From NCBI GenBank assembly GCA_910588245.1, contig CAJUQP010000009.1:1-64000 (forward strand): a DNA stretch of 64,000 nt, in the 5' to 3' direction. The DNA comes from an uncultured Muribaculaceae bacterium. Its GTDB lineage: Bacteria; Bacteroidota; Bacteroidia; Bacteroidales; Muribaculaceae. A model generated the notes under the pieces. It saw nothing but the letters and a program-made list of their open reading frames with translations, was not told the DNA's origin and ran no database searches. Numbering within the stretch: position 1 is the stretch's first letter; each line of letters starts with the position of its first letter. Shown in pieces: positions 38,047 to 45,996 of the stretch. The position numbers and the translations under genes are program-made.

Positions 38047-38466
38047 TCAGCTATCTACCGGAGATATAACGAGATCTTCTTTTACAAGGTCAGAGACATT
38101 GATCGGAGGAAGAATGATGCCATTGAATGGAGTACCCTCCGTCTTACAGTGGAGCACACCTCTTGATACTCCAATCGTCTGAGCCCCGAAATATTCAATA
38201 ATCTCTTTAGGGATAGTCAGTTTACCGTCGGATATAGCTGCGTTCCAATCTTCCGCTGCAATTTCAAACTCACAATTCAGTTGAAGCAGCATCGCCTTAT
38301 GATCATCTATCTCGAAAGTAAACAGCATCGAGACCATGATTCTTTTCATCTCAAGAGAATACTTCAAATCCATATCTATATGAATCCTGATCTCTCCAGT
38401 CGGCATCTCGCTAAGCAGTAAGGCGAACTGGCCGACATTAATTTTTGTCATCCTGAACCTCATCAT
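38047..38466 (-). CDS. SecB-like chaperone of a toxin-antitoxin-chaperone module
   Basis: 139 residues, no signal peptide. The sequence is far from E. coli SecB, but the second half follows the same order: a FEIDDHKAMLLQLNCEFEI strand pair like the SecB region around its central strand, a short loop, then IPKEIIEYFGAQTIGVSRG aligned with the SecB FPYARECITSMVSRG stretch, and ILPPINVSDLV aligned with LAPVNFDALF. Length (SecB 155) fits. Its start overlaps the antitoxin stop by four bases (ATGA). In HigBA-SecB (TAC) modules a SecB-like protein protects the antitoxin and so controls the toxin; I infer this here from gene order and the alignment above. A separate SecB-type role in protein export cannot be excluded. 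Confidence 0.72.
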   Translation of the reverse strand: MMRFRMTKINVGQFALLLSEMPTGEIRIHIDMDLKYSLEMKRIMVSMLFTFEIDDHKAMLLQLNCEFEIAAEDWNAAISDGKLTIPKEIIEYFGAQTIGVSRGVLHCKTEGTPFNGIILPPINVSDLVKEDLVISPVDS

Positions 38467-38894
38467 GCCGGAATTTTTTCAAAGGAAGAAGTGATACGTG
38501 GATAGTCTGCCTGGGATATACTTACGCTCAGACTCCGAGTCTTTTCCATGACAGGCTCAAAAGAGACATGAGAAAATGAGACCGGCTCGCCAGCATTCAC
38601 GGATATGGAACTCCGGAAAGAGAAATCCTTCTCCATAACCTCGGCGACAGGCTTGAACTCGACAGTAGGGACATAGCCGAACGAGAGAGCAAGTTCGACA
38701 AGCTTACTGAGTTTGTGATCATAATCACCATTAAGAAGCTGAGAAATATAACCCTTGCTGACACCAAGATAGGCAGCCAACTGCGTGCGATTCATCGAAT
38801 GGGATTCCATGAATTTCTCTGCGCAGTTATAAAGCGCTATTTGGATCTTACCGACCCAATAAGCCGGGGATTGTATGATTCTTTCGCGTGACAT
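38463..38894 (-). CDS. HTH (Xre/HigA-like) antitoxin with C-terminal extension
   Basis: 143 residues. Residues 30-75 form an Xre-type helix-turn-helix (MNRTQLAAYLGVSKGYISQL, then LNGDYDHKLSKLVELALSFG). The remaining 65 residues are rich in S, V, F and E (FSFRSSISVNAGEPVSFSHV) without a known fold. In TAC modules the antitoxin has just such a hydrophobic tail (the chaperone addiction domain) that the SecB-like partner binds. It follows the toxin gene by 15 bases and overlaps the chaperone gene by four. It probably also represses the operon by binding DNA near 39352-39387. Confidence 0.85.
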   Translation of the reverse strand: MSRERIIQSPAYWVGKIQIALYNCAEKFMESHSMNRTQLAAYLGVSKGYISQLLNGDYDHKLSKLVELALSFGYVPTVEFKPVAEVMEKDFSFRSSISVNAGEPVSFSHVSFEPVMEKTRSLSVSISQADYPRITSSFEKIPA

Positions 38895-38909
38895 AGTTAA
38901 AAGATTAGT

Positions 38910-39281
38910 CTAAAATTCATTCAAAGATTGTCTGAGCCAGCGCAGGGTCTTATCCTGCTTACCTTTCACTCCTCCGATAACAACGTATATATCCGGTGCC
39001 TGCATTACTACATAAATGCGGATATTCCTGCACTTAAATTCATAGACATCATTTCGACCGACACCTTCTATATGACGGAACTTCGTAAAAGGCAATCGAA
39101 GTCGGGGTGAGAAGTCATCCATCATCGAAATTATTTTATCGAATGCATCCAAAGAGTTTTTATCCTTTTGGATAGATTCATAAAAATCATCGAAATGACA
39201 TTTTCCGTTTATGAGCAGTTTAAAGTACTCATAATTGACGTTATGCACCAAATCGAATGGCACGGTAGAGTATTCTGGCAT
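38910..39281 (-). CDS. RelE/HigB-like toxin
   Basis: 123 residues from the ATG at 39281. The frame is open up to a TTG at 39353 (147 residues), but no ATG lies there and a promoter element falls inside that part, so the shorter start is preferred. The C-terminal half has the RelE/ParE fold pattern: FRHIEGVGRNDVYEFKCRNI, IRIYVVMQAPDIYVVIGGVK, then GKQDKTLRWLRQSL. Family members are ribosome-dependent mRNA endonucleases or gyrase toxins; this one is closest in pattern to HigB/Gp49. It comes first in the operon, the HigBA order. The module is AT-richer than its neighbours, as expected for a transferred cassette. Confidence 0.82.
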   Translation of the reverse strand: MPEYSTVPFDLVHNVNYEYFKLLINGKCHFDDFYESIQKDKNSLDAFDKIISMMDDFSPRLRLPFTKFRHIEGVGRNDVYEFKCRNIRIYVVMQAPDIYVVIGGVKGKQDKTLRWLRQSLNEF

Positions 39282-39313
39282 TTCATCTTTGATATTGGAT
39301 TTTAAATCTTCAG

Positions 39314-39345
39314 CAAAGATATCTGTTTTTATTCTCAAAAACAAA
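39314..39345 (-). promoter_or_regulatory. Promoter of the toxin-antitoxin-chaperone operon
   Basis: On the minus strand, TTTG (39345-39342), 20 bases, TATCTTTG (39321-39314), a full match to the consensus. A start near 39307 gives a leader of about 25 bases to the ATG at 39281 and excludes the TTG at 39353 as start. Confidence 0.55.
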
Positions 39346-39351
39346 TATTTC

Positions 39352-39387
39352 AAGCGAAAAGTTTAGCTCAAGCTAAACTTTTCGCTT
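39352..39387. promoter_or_regulatory. 17-bp perfect inverted repeat, candidate operator of the TA module
   Basis: AAGCGAAAAGTTTAGCT and its exact reverse complement are separated by two bases (39352-39368, 39371-39387). The inner part, GTTTAGCT-TG-AGCTAAAC on the minus strand, has the size of an Xre-antitoxin binding site. It lies directly upstream of the -33 box. A weak terminator is the alternative, but the stem is not GC-rich. Confidence 0.6.
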
Positions 39388-39538
39388 CATAGTCACATAT
39401 CAACGGATATTTATCAAGAGACATCTGACTATTCTTTAGCAACAGATTTAATGCTCCTGAATAGCCTGCTGATTATAGATATCACTTAAATCAATCCAGG
39501 GATATCTCCGCGATACTTCACGAATATATAATCACCTC

Positions 39539-39572
39539 TATTTATCAGCTGCTTGTATTTATCAGCTGCTTG
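39539..39572. repeat. Tandem duplication of 17 bases
   Basis: TATTTATCAGCTGCTTG occurs twice in a row without mismatch just after the end of the lipoprotein gene at 39579. The rest of 39388-39538 shows nothing I can name. Confidence 0.85.
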
Positions 39573-39578
39573 CCATAT

Positions 39579-40085
39579 TTACTTTGTTTTCTGGATCTGG
39601 GCGCTGATTTTCTCCATGATCTCAAGGGCTGAGCCGGTGTTCATGGGTGTGGGCTCGAAGTCGATGCTGATCTTGTTTTTGCCTTTCTCGAAGGAGAGCA
39701 CGTAGAGACTATCGGTGGTTATGGTCACGGGGAGGTCGTTGACATCGACTGTTGTGTAGCGTCCGCTGTCGCCTTTCTCGAAAGGTTTCTTAAGCACAAG
39801 CTTATAATCGATCTTGGCACGGTTGCCGTTCTCGAAGACATACATGCCCGACTGTTCCGGACTCAGGGAGATGAGTACACGGCCGTCGAACTTGCCTTTA
39901 CGGGTGTTGTCGCCTACGATATCATAACTGACAGCGCGATACTGACCGCTCTTCACCGGCTGGGTGGCATAGAACGTGTCGTCGTCGACAGCTTTAACTG
40001 TAGATTCAGAGGCTTGTTTGTTGCCTCCGCACGATACCATGGCTAAAAAAAGTGCAGCCATGGCCAGAAGTCTTGCAGGGTTCAT
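39579..40085 (-). CDS. Lipoprotein of unknown function (NlpE-like size)
   Basis: 168 residues with a lipoprotein signal (LLAMAALFLAMVSCGGN, Cys 19). The mature part is beta-rich: SGQYRAVSYDIVGDNTRKG, RVLISLSPEQSGMYVFENGN, DSLYVLSFEKGKNKISIDF. It may be a small lipocalin- or META-like barrel, but no family is certain. It stands alone between two repeat tracts; its promoter is not obvious because the repeat array begins right behind its start codon. Confidence 0.8.
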   Translation of the reverse strand: MNPARLLAMAALFLAMVSCGGNKQASESTVKAVDDDTFYATQPVKSGQYRAVSYDIVGDNTRKGKFDGRVLISLSPEQSGMYVFENGNRAKIDYKLVLKKPFEKGDSGRYTTVDVNDLPVTITTDSLYVLSFEKGKNKISIDFEPTPMNTGSALEIMEKISAQIQKTK

Positions 40086-40090
40086 AAATA

Positions 40091-40240
40091 GGTTAAAGGT
40101 TATAGGTTAAAGGTTAAAGTTGAGAGTTGAGGGTTTAAAGTTGAAAGTTGAGGGTTTAAAGTTGAGGGTTGAGAGTTGAGGGTTTAAAGTTGAGGGTTGA
40201 GGGTTTAAAGTTGAGGGTTGAGGGTTTAGAGTTGAGAGGG
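40091..40240. repeat. Array of about 21 seven-base repeats (GTTGAGG / GTTTAAA / GGTTAAA)
   Basis: The array starts with GGTTAAA-type units and continues with GTTGAGA, GTTGAGG, GTTTAAA, GTTGAAA and so on, in unbroken 7-base register. The plus strand has no C from 40084 to 40242, 159 bases. It fills nearly all the space between the divergent lipoprotein and luxS genes. Related tracts lie at 35394 and 43976-44112. Confidence 0.9.
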
Positions 40241-40313
40241 ATCAGCGGGGATTTTTCACTTGCAAAAATAATGATTTTAATTCAACCTCAAAAGATGTTA
40301 AGGGAAAAAGCGT

Positions 40314-40321
40314 TAACTTTG
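40314..40321 (+). promoter_or_regulatory. -7 element of luxS
   Basis: TAACTTTG, a full match to TAnnTTTG, 20 bases before the luxS ATG. No clear -33 box. Confidence 0.5.
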
Positions 40322-40341
40322 CACAAAATAAAGCACAAATC

Positions 40342-40824
40342 ATGAAAAAAATAGCAAGTTTCACGATCGATCACCTGCGGCTGCTCCGCGGAATATACGT
40401 ATCACGCATTGACCACACTCCATCTGGCGACGCTATCACAACCTTCGACATCCGTCTGACGGAGCCCAACCGCGAGCCTGCCGTCAGTCCCGAAGCGCTC
40501 CACACCATAGAGCATCTCGCCGCCACATTTCTGCGAAATGACCCGGAATGGATGGACAGGATAGTCTACTGGGGTCCAATGGGATGCTGCACAGGTTCCT
40601 ATCTTCTGATGCAGGGAGAACTCACGCCGGAGGATATACTTCCCCTGATGAGAAAAATGTTTACCTTCATTGCCGCCTTCGAGGGAGAGATTCCGGGAGC
40701 GACTGCCAAAGACTGCGGCAACTTTACCTTTAACGATCTACCTGCCGCCAGGGAGACAGCCCGAAGATTCCTGACAGAGGTGCTCGACAACATCTCAGAA
40801 AAGAACCTCCGCTATCCCGATTGA
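40342..40824 (+). CDS. luxS: S-ribosylhomocysteine lyase LuxS
   Basis: 160 residues, full length. Metal ligands HTIEH (His and His, residues about 54-58) and Cys in KDCGNFTFNDL, and the catalytic Cys in GPMGCCTGSYL, are all present. The enzyme splits S-ribosylhomocysteine into homocysteine and DPD, the precursor of autoinducer 2, in the activated methyl cycle. It is a single gene: no pfs or metK is next to it. It ends 34 bases from the convergent exporter gene. Confidence 0.97.
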   Translation: MKKIASFTIDHLRLLRGIYVSRIDHTPSGDAITTFDIRLTEPNREPAVSPEALHTIEHLAATFLRNDPEWMDRIVYWGPMGCCTGSYLLMQGELTPEDILPLMRKMFTFIAAFEGEIPGATAKDCGNFTFNDLPAARETARRFLTEVLDNISEKNLRYPD

Positions 40825-40858
40825 ATAGAGATGGCAGAGTAAGGCAAGAACAAATCTC

Positions 40859-42079
40859 TCAGACATCGCTCCCCTTACGGCAATAGCCGGCAAGTGCAGC
40901 CGCGAAAGCGAGAATGGCGCATCCGAGCATCACACATCCGCTGGTTAGCATCATGTCGCCAAGTCCGACCAAAGGCGACACGATTCCTCCGAAAGCGAAG
41001 CCGGCCGCTCCAAGTATCGCGGAGGCGGCTCCTACGGAACTGCGTCCTTCGGTCATGCCAAGAGTGGTGCCGGAGGGGAATATGAAGCCGAGGAAGAACA
41101 AGACCATGAACATAAGTGACTCATAGACTGCGAATGTATCAAGTATAAACGAGGCAACAACCTGAAGCGAAGAGAAAACCACAAGCCCCGCCGTGCTGAA
41201 AAGCGCGGCGGTCTTCATTCTGCGGAATTTCATTGTCAGAGCAGAGCCGACAGCCGTGCCTATGGCATTGATGGCAAAGATAAGGGAGAATGTCAGCTCG
41301 GAGAAACCGTAATGATCCTGCACTATGAATGAAGCTGATGAAATATAGGCGAAAAGGACTCCGTAGCAAAGGCCGAACATAATGACGTAGACGCAGAACC
41401 ATGGAAGCCGGAACAATCCCACGAAACTCTTCGCCACTTTTCCATATCCCCCTTTGATACGTCGCTCCGCAGGGAGCGACTCCCTGAAAAGGGAACACAT
41501 CAGGGCCAGCACGACCCCTATTGAGAGCAATACTATGAAGATTCCCTTCCATCCTATCGCGTCGGCCACAAGACCGCCTACCACAGGCGCCACAACCGGG
41601 GCCACACCATTGATAGCGCCGACTATGGCGAGTATCTTGGCAAGTTCGCGGCCATTGTAGCAATCAGTAGCGACCGAACGCGACATGACAATGCCTCCGG
41701 ATCCACCCAGACCCTGGAGGAACCGGCAAATGTTGAAAAACTCTATTGTCGGCGAGAATATACTGGCCAGTGTGGAAACACTGAACAGGAGCAGTGAGGC
41801 CACAAGCACCGGACGTCGTCCGAATTTATCACTCACAGGGCCGAAGAAGATCTGCCCGATGGCAATGCCGAGCACGCTCGTGGTCAGACCCAGCTGCACC
41901 ATCGAGGCGTTGGTGTGAAAAACCTCGGCCATGGAAGGGAGAGTGGGGAGATAGAAGTCGGTTATGAAAGGTCCGAAGGCCGAGAGCGCTCCGAGAAAAA
42001 CCATGAGGAAAAGGAAGTAACGACGTCCGAACGTATCTCCCATCATGCCGTCGGCCATCTTTTCAGTATGTGTGTCCAT
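40859..42079 (-). CDS. Bcr/CflA-type multidrug exporter (MFS)
   Basis: 406 residues with 12 predicted membrane helices. Typical of the drug-resistance Bcr/CflA group: GPFITDFYLPTLPSMAEVF in the first loop and FGPVSDKFGRRPVLVASLLL (motif A between helices 2 and 3), GGSGGIVMSRSVATD and ATDCYNGRELAKI in helix 4-5. It should export small hydrophobic compounds using the proton gradient. The substrate is unknown. It follows the Nudix gene by 21 bases, so the two are probably co-transcribed. Confidence 0.93.
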   Translation of the reverse strand: MDTHTEKMADGMMGDTFGRRYFLFLMVFLGALSAFGPFITDFYLPTLPSMAEVFHTNASMVQLGLTTSVLGIAIGQIFFGPVSDKFGRRPVLVASLLLFSVSTLASIFSPTIEFFNICRFLQGLGGSGGIVMSRSVATDCYNGRELAKILAIVGAINGVAPVVAPVVGGLVADAIGWKGIFIVLLSIGVVLALMCSLFRESLPAERRIKGGYGKVAKSFVGLFRLPWFCVYVIMFGLCYGVLFAYISSASFIVQDHYGFSELTFSLIFAINAIGTAVGSALTMKFRRMKTAALFSTAGLVVFSSLQVVASFILDTFAVYESLMFMVLFFLGFIFPSGTTLGMTEGRSSVGAASAILGAAGFAFGGIVSPLVGLGDMMLTSGCVMLGCAILAFAAALAGYCRKGSDV

Positions 42080-42100
42080 TATCGCAACAATCTTTCATCC

Positions 42101-42604
42101 TTATCCGAAAAGTCGTCTGTATTCGCTCTCGAAATTGGGAGTGAACACCCCCTTGCCGATATTGGCGGCGATCTCCTCCGTAGTCCAGAAACGGCCGCCG
42201 TCGAGTTCATCCGACGGACAGGGAGCGACATCTGTGACGCAACTGAAGGCATTCACGAGTTCCCTTTCCCGTGCCGACTCAAAGACATAGCTCCCGAGCG
42301 GCCGGGCATCGAAGCCCTCCAGTCCGAGCTCCTCGCGTGCCTCGCGGCGCAATGCAGACTCCACATCCTCGCCATAGTCCACATGACCCCCCACGGCGGT
42401 ATCCCATTTCCCTGGCTGGATATCTTTCCAATCAGGACGTCTCTGCAGATACAGTCTTCCTGACGTATCGAACACATGGAGATGCACGACCGGGTGCAGC
42501 AGACGCGATCCGCCGTGACATTCTCCGCGGGTGGCGCTTCCCGTCACCTTTCCCGATTCATCGACAACCGGGAAAATCTCTTCCGAATTATCTTTTCTCT
42601 TCAT
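42101..42604 (-). CDS. Nudix hydrolase
   Basis: 167 residues from the ATG at 42604 (MKRKDNSEEIFPVVDESG); the frame is open further up but that part has no family character. The Nudix box GHVDYGEDVESALRREAREE then LG lies at residues about 77-99, with all metal-binding Glu residues. The N-terminal FPVVDESGKVTGSATRGECH is like isopentenyl-diphosphate isomerase or YfcD-type Nudix enzymes. The substrate is not certain. It comes before the exporter gene in one unit. Confidence 0.9.
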   Translation of the reverse strand: MKRKDNSEEIFPVVDESGKVTGSATRGECHGGSRLLHPVVHLHVFDTSGRLYLQRRPDWKDIQPGKWDTAVGGHVDYGEDVESALRREAREELGLEGFDARPLGSYVFESARERELVNAFSCVTDVAPCPSDELDGGRFWTTEEIAANIGKGVFTPNFESEYRRLFG

Positions 42605-42931
42605 CAAATTATAAACGAAATATTCATGAATTATTATATCCGGCAGTCCGCAAACATCTCTGCAGGCAACTGAGACAAGGGGGCGATTTCTTCCATAAGC
42701 CACACGTTTTTGTCCCATAAAATTGCCTGACACTCCCGGTCAGTTCGCAGAATAACATCAAATTACGCAATCCCAAACTATTTTGACACAAAAGGCTCCA
42801 CTCAGTATTGTTGACAATACGATAAGTTTTATTATCTTTGCATTGGAGTTGGCCGTATCTCCACGACAGATCACCACTCCTTCCTACCGTGAATCAAAAA
42901 TTCTATTCATAATATCTAACTTAACAAGACA
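42605..42931. other. Intergenic region with the promoter of the uronate operon
   Basis: About 330 bases between the divergent Nudix and kdgK genes. The left half is weakly coding-like in the Nudix frame but has no support. The right half is AT-rich and holds the kdgK promoter. Confidence 0.5.
42811..42840 (+). promoter_or_regulatory. Promoter of the kdgK-eda-uxuA operon
   Basis: TTG at 42811-42813, 19 bases, then TATCTTTG at 42833-42840: a full match to the Bacteroidetes consensus. The leader would be about 85 bases. An imperfect inverted repeat, ATTGTTGACAAT (42807-42818), covers the -33 box and could be a repressor site. Confidence 0.7.
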
Positions 42932-43954
42932 ATGAGTAAAATCGTGACACTCGGAGAGATCATGCTCCGACTCTCCCCCGACGGCAATGACCGTTTCATT
43001 CAGTCTGACATATTCCGCGTAATCTGGGGCGGCGGAGAGGCCAATGTCGCCGTGAGCTGCGCCAACTATGGCCACGACGCCTATTTCGTATCGAAACTCC
43101 CCACCCATGAGATCGGCCAGGCAGCTGTCAACTCCCTGCGTCGATATGGTGTACACACCGACTACATAGCCCGCGGCGGCGACCGTGTCGGCATCTACTA
43201 CTGTGAAACCGGTGCTTCCATGCGCCCGTCGAAAGTGATCTACGACCGTGCCCATTCCGCCATAGCCGAGGCTAATCCTGAGGATTTCGACTTCGACGCT
43301 ATCATGGAGGGGGCCGACTGGTTCCACTGGAGCGGCATCACACCTGCCATCAGCGACAAGGCTGCCGAGCTCACCCGCCTGGCCTGTGAGGCCGCCAAGC
43401 GCCACGGCGTGACGGTAAGCGTCGACCTTAATTTCCGCAAAAAACTATGGACATCGGAGAAGGCTCAGTCCGTAATGAAGCCTCTGATGAAATACGTAGA
43501 CGTCTGCATCGGCAACGAAGAGGACGCGGAGCTATGCCTTGGCTTCAAGCCTGACGCCGACGTTGAGAAGGGCGACACAGGCGCCGAAGGCTACAAAGGT
43601 ATCTTCGCCGCCATGAAGAAAGAATTCGGCTTCAAATATGTGGCATCCACGCTCCGCGAGTCATTCTCAGCCACCCACAACGGTTGGAAAGCCATGATCT
43701 ACGACGGCAAGGAGTTCTATGAATCGAAGCGCTACGACATCAATCCAATCATCGACCGTGTAGGTGGTGGCGACTCCTTCTCCGGAGGCCTTATCCACGG
43801 CCTGCTCACAATGCCCACACAGGGTGAGGCGCTGGAGTTCGCGGTAGCGGCCTCGGCACTTAAGCAGACCATCAACGGAGACTTCAACCTCGTCAGCGAA
43901 GCAGAGGTGAAAGCCCTTGCCGGAGGCAGCGCCAACGGCCGAGTACAACGATAA
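42932..43954 (+). CDS. kdgK: 2-keto-3-deoxygluconate kinase (PfkB family)
   Basis: 340 residues of the ribokinase/PfkB family. It starts VTLGEIMLRLSPDGNDRF, has GGGEANVAVSCANYG (substrate-binding glycines), VSVDLNFRKKLW, and the ATP/anion-hole motif DRVGGGDSFSGGLIHG with the catalytic Asp. It phosphorylates KDG to KDPG. The next genes (KDPG aldolase, mannonate dehydratase) fix the role as hexuronate breakdown. There is a 150-base gap with inverted repeats before the aldolase gene. Confidence 0.95.
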   Translation: MSKIVTLGEIMLRLSPDGNDRFIQSDIFRVIWGGGEANVAVSCANYGHDAYFVSKLPTHEIGQAAVNSLRRYGVHTDYIARGGDRVGIYYCETGASMRPSKVIYDRAHSAIAEANPEDFDFDAIMEGADWFHWSGITPAISDKAAELTRLACEAAKRHGVTVSVDLNFRKKLWTSEKAQSVMKPLMKYVDVCIGNEEDAELCLGFKPDADVEKGDTGAEGYKGIFAAMKKEFGFKYVASTLRESFSATHNGWKAMIYDGKEFYESKRYDINPIIDRVGGGDSFSGGLIHGLLTMPTQGEALEFAVAASALKQTINGDFNLVSEAEVKALAGGSANGRVQR

Positions 43955-43975
43955 AAAATTTTTTAGATTAAAGCA

Positions 43976-44112
43976 TTAAAGGTTAAAGGTTAAAGGTTAT
44001 CGATTAAAGATTTAAAGATTAAAGTATAGCCCATTAATTCTTTAATTGTAACCAACTTACCTCTAGCCTATCACCTTTAACCTTTAACCTTTAACCTCTC
44101 ACCTTTAACCTT
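43976..44112. repeat. Opposed TTAAAGG repeats forming a 21-bp inverted repeat
   Basis: TTAAAGG is repeated three times at 43976-43996. Its exact complement, CCTTTAA three times, is at 44074-44094, with 77 bases between, and two more CCTTTAA-like units follow to 44112. In the transcript the two arms would pair as a long stem between kdgK and the aldolase gene. The right arm has no G. Confidence 0.85.
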
Positions 44113-44121
44113 TACAAGACA

Positions 44122-44781
44122 ATGGCAAGAAACAGCAAACTCAGCGTATTGAACAAGATGGCGGCTGCGCCGATGGTGCCCGTATTCTATCATAAGGACG
44201 TGGAAGTGGCCAAGGCCGTGCTAAAGGCCTGCTATGATGGTGGCGTCCGTCTTTTCGAATTCACCAACCGCGGCGATTTCGCCCATGAAGTATTCCGCGA
44301 GCTTTCCAAGTATGTGGCCGCGGAGTGTCCTGAGATGGCTCTCGGCGTAGGCTCCATCGTTGAGCCGGCCACAGCCGCGCTCTATATGCAGCTGGGAGCC
44401 GACTTCGTAGTCGGTCCCCTCTTCAATCCCGAGGTAGCCAAAATATGCAACCGCCGCAATGTGCCCTACGTGCCCGGTTGTGGCAGCGTCAGCGAGGTTG
44501 GTTTCGCACAGGAAGCCGGCTGCGACGTCTGCAAACTCTTCCCCGGTGACGTTCTCGGCCCGAAGATGGTGAAAGGTCTTCTGGCACCCCTCCCCTGGTC
44601 TAAACTCATGGTGACCGGTGGCGTGGAACCTACGGAGGAGAACCTCTCATCCTGGTTCAAGGCCGGAGTCTTCGCCGTAGGCATGGGCTCCAAACTTTTC
44701 CCCAAGGAAGTTGTAGCCGCCAAAGACTGGGCCTGGGTGACCGCCAAATGCAAGGAGGCACTGTCGTACGCACATAAATAA
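44122..44781 (+). CDS. eda: KDPG / 2-keto-4-hydroxyglutarate aldolase
   Basis: 219 residues, class I aldolase of the KDPG family. PMVPVFYHKDVEVAKAVLKA, the Glu of LFEFTNRG, PGCGSVSEV and the Schiff-base Lys in CDVCKLFPGDVLG are all present. It splits KDPG into pyruvate and glyceraldehyde-3-phosphate. Second gene of the uronate operon, nine bases from uxuA. Confidence 0.95.
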   Translation: MARNSKLSVLNKMAAAPMVPVFYHKDVEVAKAVLKACYDGGVRLFEFTNRGDFAHEVFRELSKYVAAECPEMALGVGSIVEPATAALYMQLGADFVVGPLFNPEVAKICNRRNVPYVPGCGSVSEVGFAQEAGCDVCKLFPGDVLGPKMVKGLLAPLPWSKLMVTGGVEPTEENLSSWFKAGVFAVGMGSKLFPKEVVAAKDWAWVTAKCKEALSYAHK

Positions 44782-44790
44782 GTCCGCCTT

Positions 44791-45957
44791 ATGGAAAAGA
44801 CCTGGAGATGGTTCGGCCCCAATGATCCTATCACCCTCGATATGCTCCGCCAGATCGGAGTGGAGGGAATAGTGACATCGCTCCATCATATCCCCAACGG
44901 GGAGATATGGAGCGGGGAGGAGGTGAACCGTATGAAAGACTATATCGAGAGCCACGGCCTGCGCTGGAGCGTGGTTGAAAGCCTTCCTGTGTCGGAGGAG
45001 ATAAAGTATGCGGGACCGGGACGCGACAAACTCATCGAGAACTATAAGGTGAGCCTCGCCAACCTCGGGAAAGCCGGGGTGAAGACGATCTGCTACAACT
45101 TCATGCCGGTGCTCGACTGGGCACGCACGGAGCTTGATCACCCCAATCCCGACGGCACAACCAACCTCTACTTCAACCGTGCGGAATTCGCTTACTTCGA
45201 CATCAATATCCTTAAGCGTGAGGGTGCGCGCGCCGACTATGACGAGGCGACTCTCCGCCGGATGGAGGAGGAGGTAGCTCCACGCATGGACAAAGAAGCC
45301 GAGAAACGTCTGGTAGACACCATCATCGTCAAGACACAGGGATTCGTCAACGGCAACATCTCGGAAAGCGACTTTGATCCCGTAGGTAAGTTCCGCGATC
45401 TTCTTAAACTTTACGAAGGTATCGACGCCGAGCAACTGAGGGCCAACATGGCCTACTTCCTGGAGGCCATCATGCCTGTGTGCGACGAATATGGCATCGA
45501 CATGTGCGTTCATCCCGATGACCCGCCGCTCCAGATTCTGGGGCTGCCGCGCATAGTTACATGCGACGATGATATCCGCCGCTTTCTCGACGCTGTGCCT
45601 AATCCCCACAACGGACTCACCTTCTGCGCCGGTTCGCTATCGGCAGGCGCACACAACGATGTCGTCGCGCTGGCCGAGAAATATGCCGACCGCACACACT
45701 TCGTCCACACCCGCATATGCGAGGTGCGTCCCGACGGCGACTTCAAGGAGGCGTCACATCTCGATCCGCGCCTGATAGAGGTGGTGCGCATATTCGAGAA
45801 GAAGCGTCCCGGAGTGCCTATGCGCGTAGACCACGCCCCGCTGATGCTCGGAGATGAGAAGATGGGCTACAACGCCGGATACTCCTTCCACGGACGCATG
45901 CTCGCGCTCGGGATGCTCTCCGGCATCATGGCTACGATCGACACTGAAAAGGATTGA
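44791..45957 (+). CDS. uxuA: Mannonate dehydratase
   Basis: 388 residues, full length. The start WRWFGPNDPITLDMLRQIGV, the long YNFMPVLDWARTELDH stretch, CVHPDDPP, the FCAGSLSAGAHND block, and HFVHTRICEV are typical of UxuA, with the His/Cys/Asp metal ligands present. It removes water from D-mannonate to give KDG, the substrate of KdgK encoded upstream. Uronate isomerase and fructuronate reductase are not in the window. Two hairpins follow. Confidence 0.96.
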   Translation: MEKTWRWFGPNDPITLDMLRQIGVEGIVTSLHHIPNGEIWSGEEVNRMKDYIESHGLRWSVVESLPVSEEIKYAGPGRDKLIENYKVSLANLGKAGVKTICYNFMPVLDWARTELDHPNPDGTTNLYFNRAEFAYFDINILKREGARADYDEATLRRMEEEVAPRMDKEAEKRLVDTIIVKTQGFVNGNISESDFDPVGKFRDLLKLYEGIDAEQLRANMAYFLEAIMPVCDEYGIDMCVHPDDPPLQILGLPRIVTCDDDIRRFLDAVPNPHNGLTFCAGSLSAGAHNDVVALAEKYADRTHFVHTRICEVRPDGDFKEASHLDPRLIEVVRIFEKKRPGVPMRVDHAPLMLGDEKMGYNAGYSFHGRMLALGMLSGIMATIDTEKD

Positions 45958-45996
45958 TTTCCCCGCGCCTGACTATTCCGGACGCGACACACTAAT

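Noticed and set aside
40091..40240. CRISPR or telomere-type array
   Set aside because: Units of seven bases vary in sequence and have no spacers; the chromosome end is not supported by anything else.
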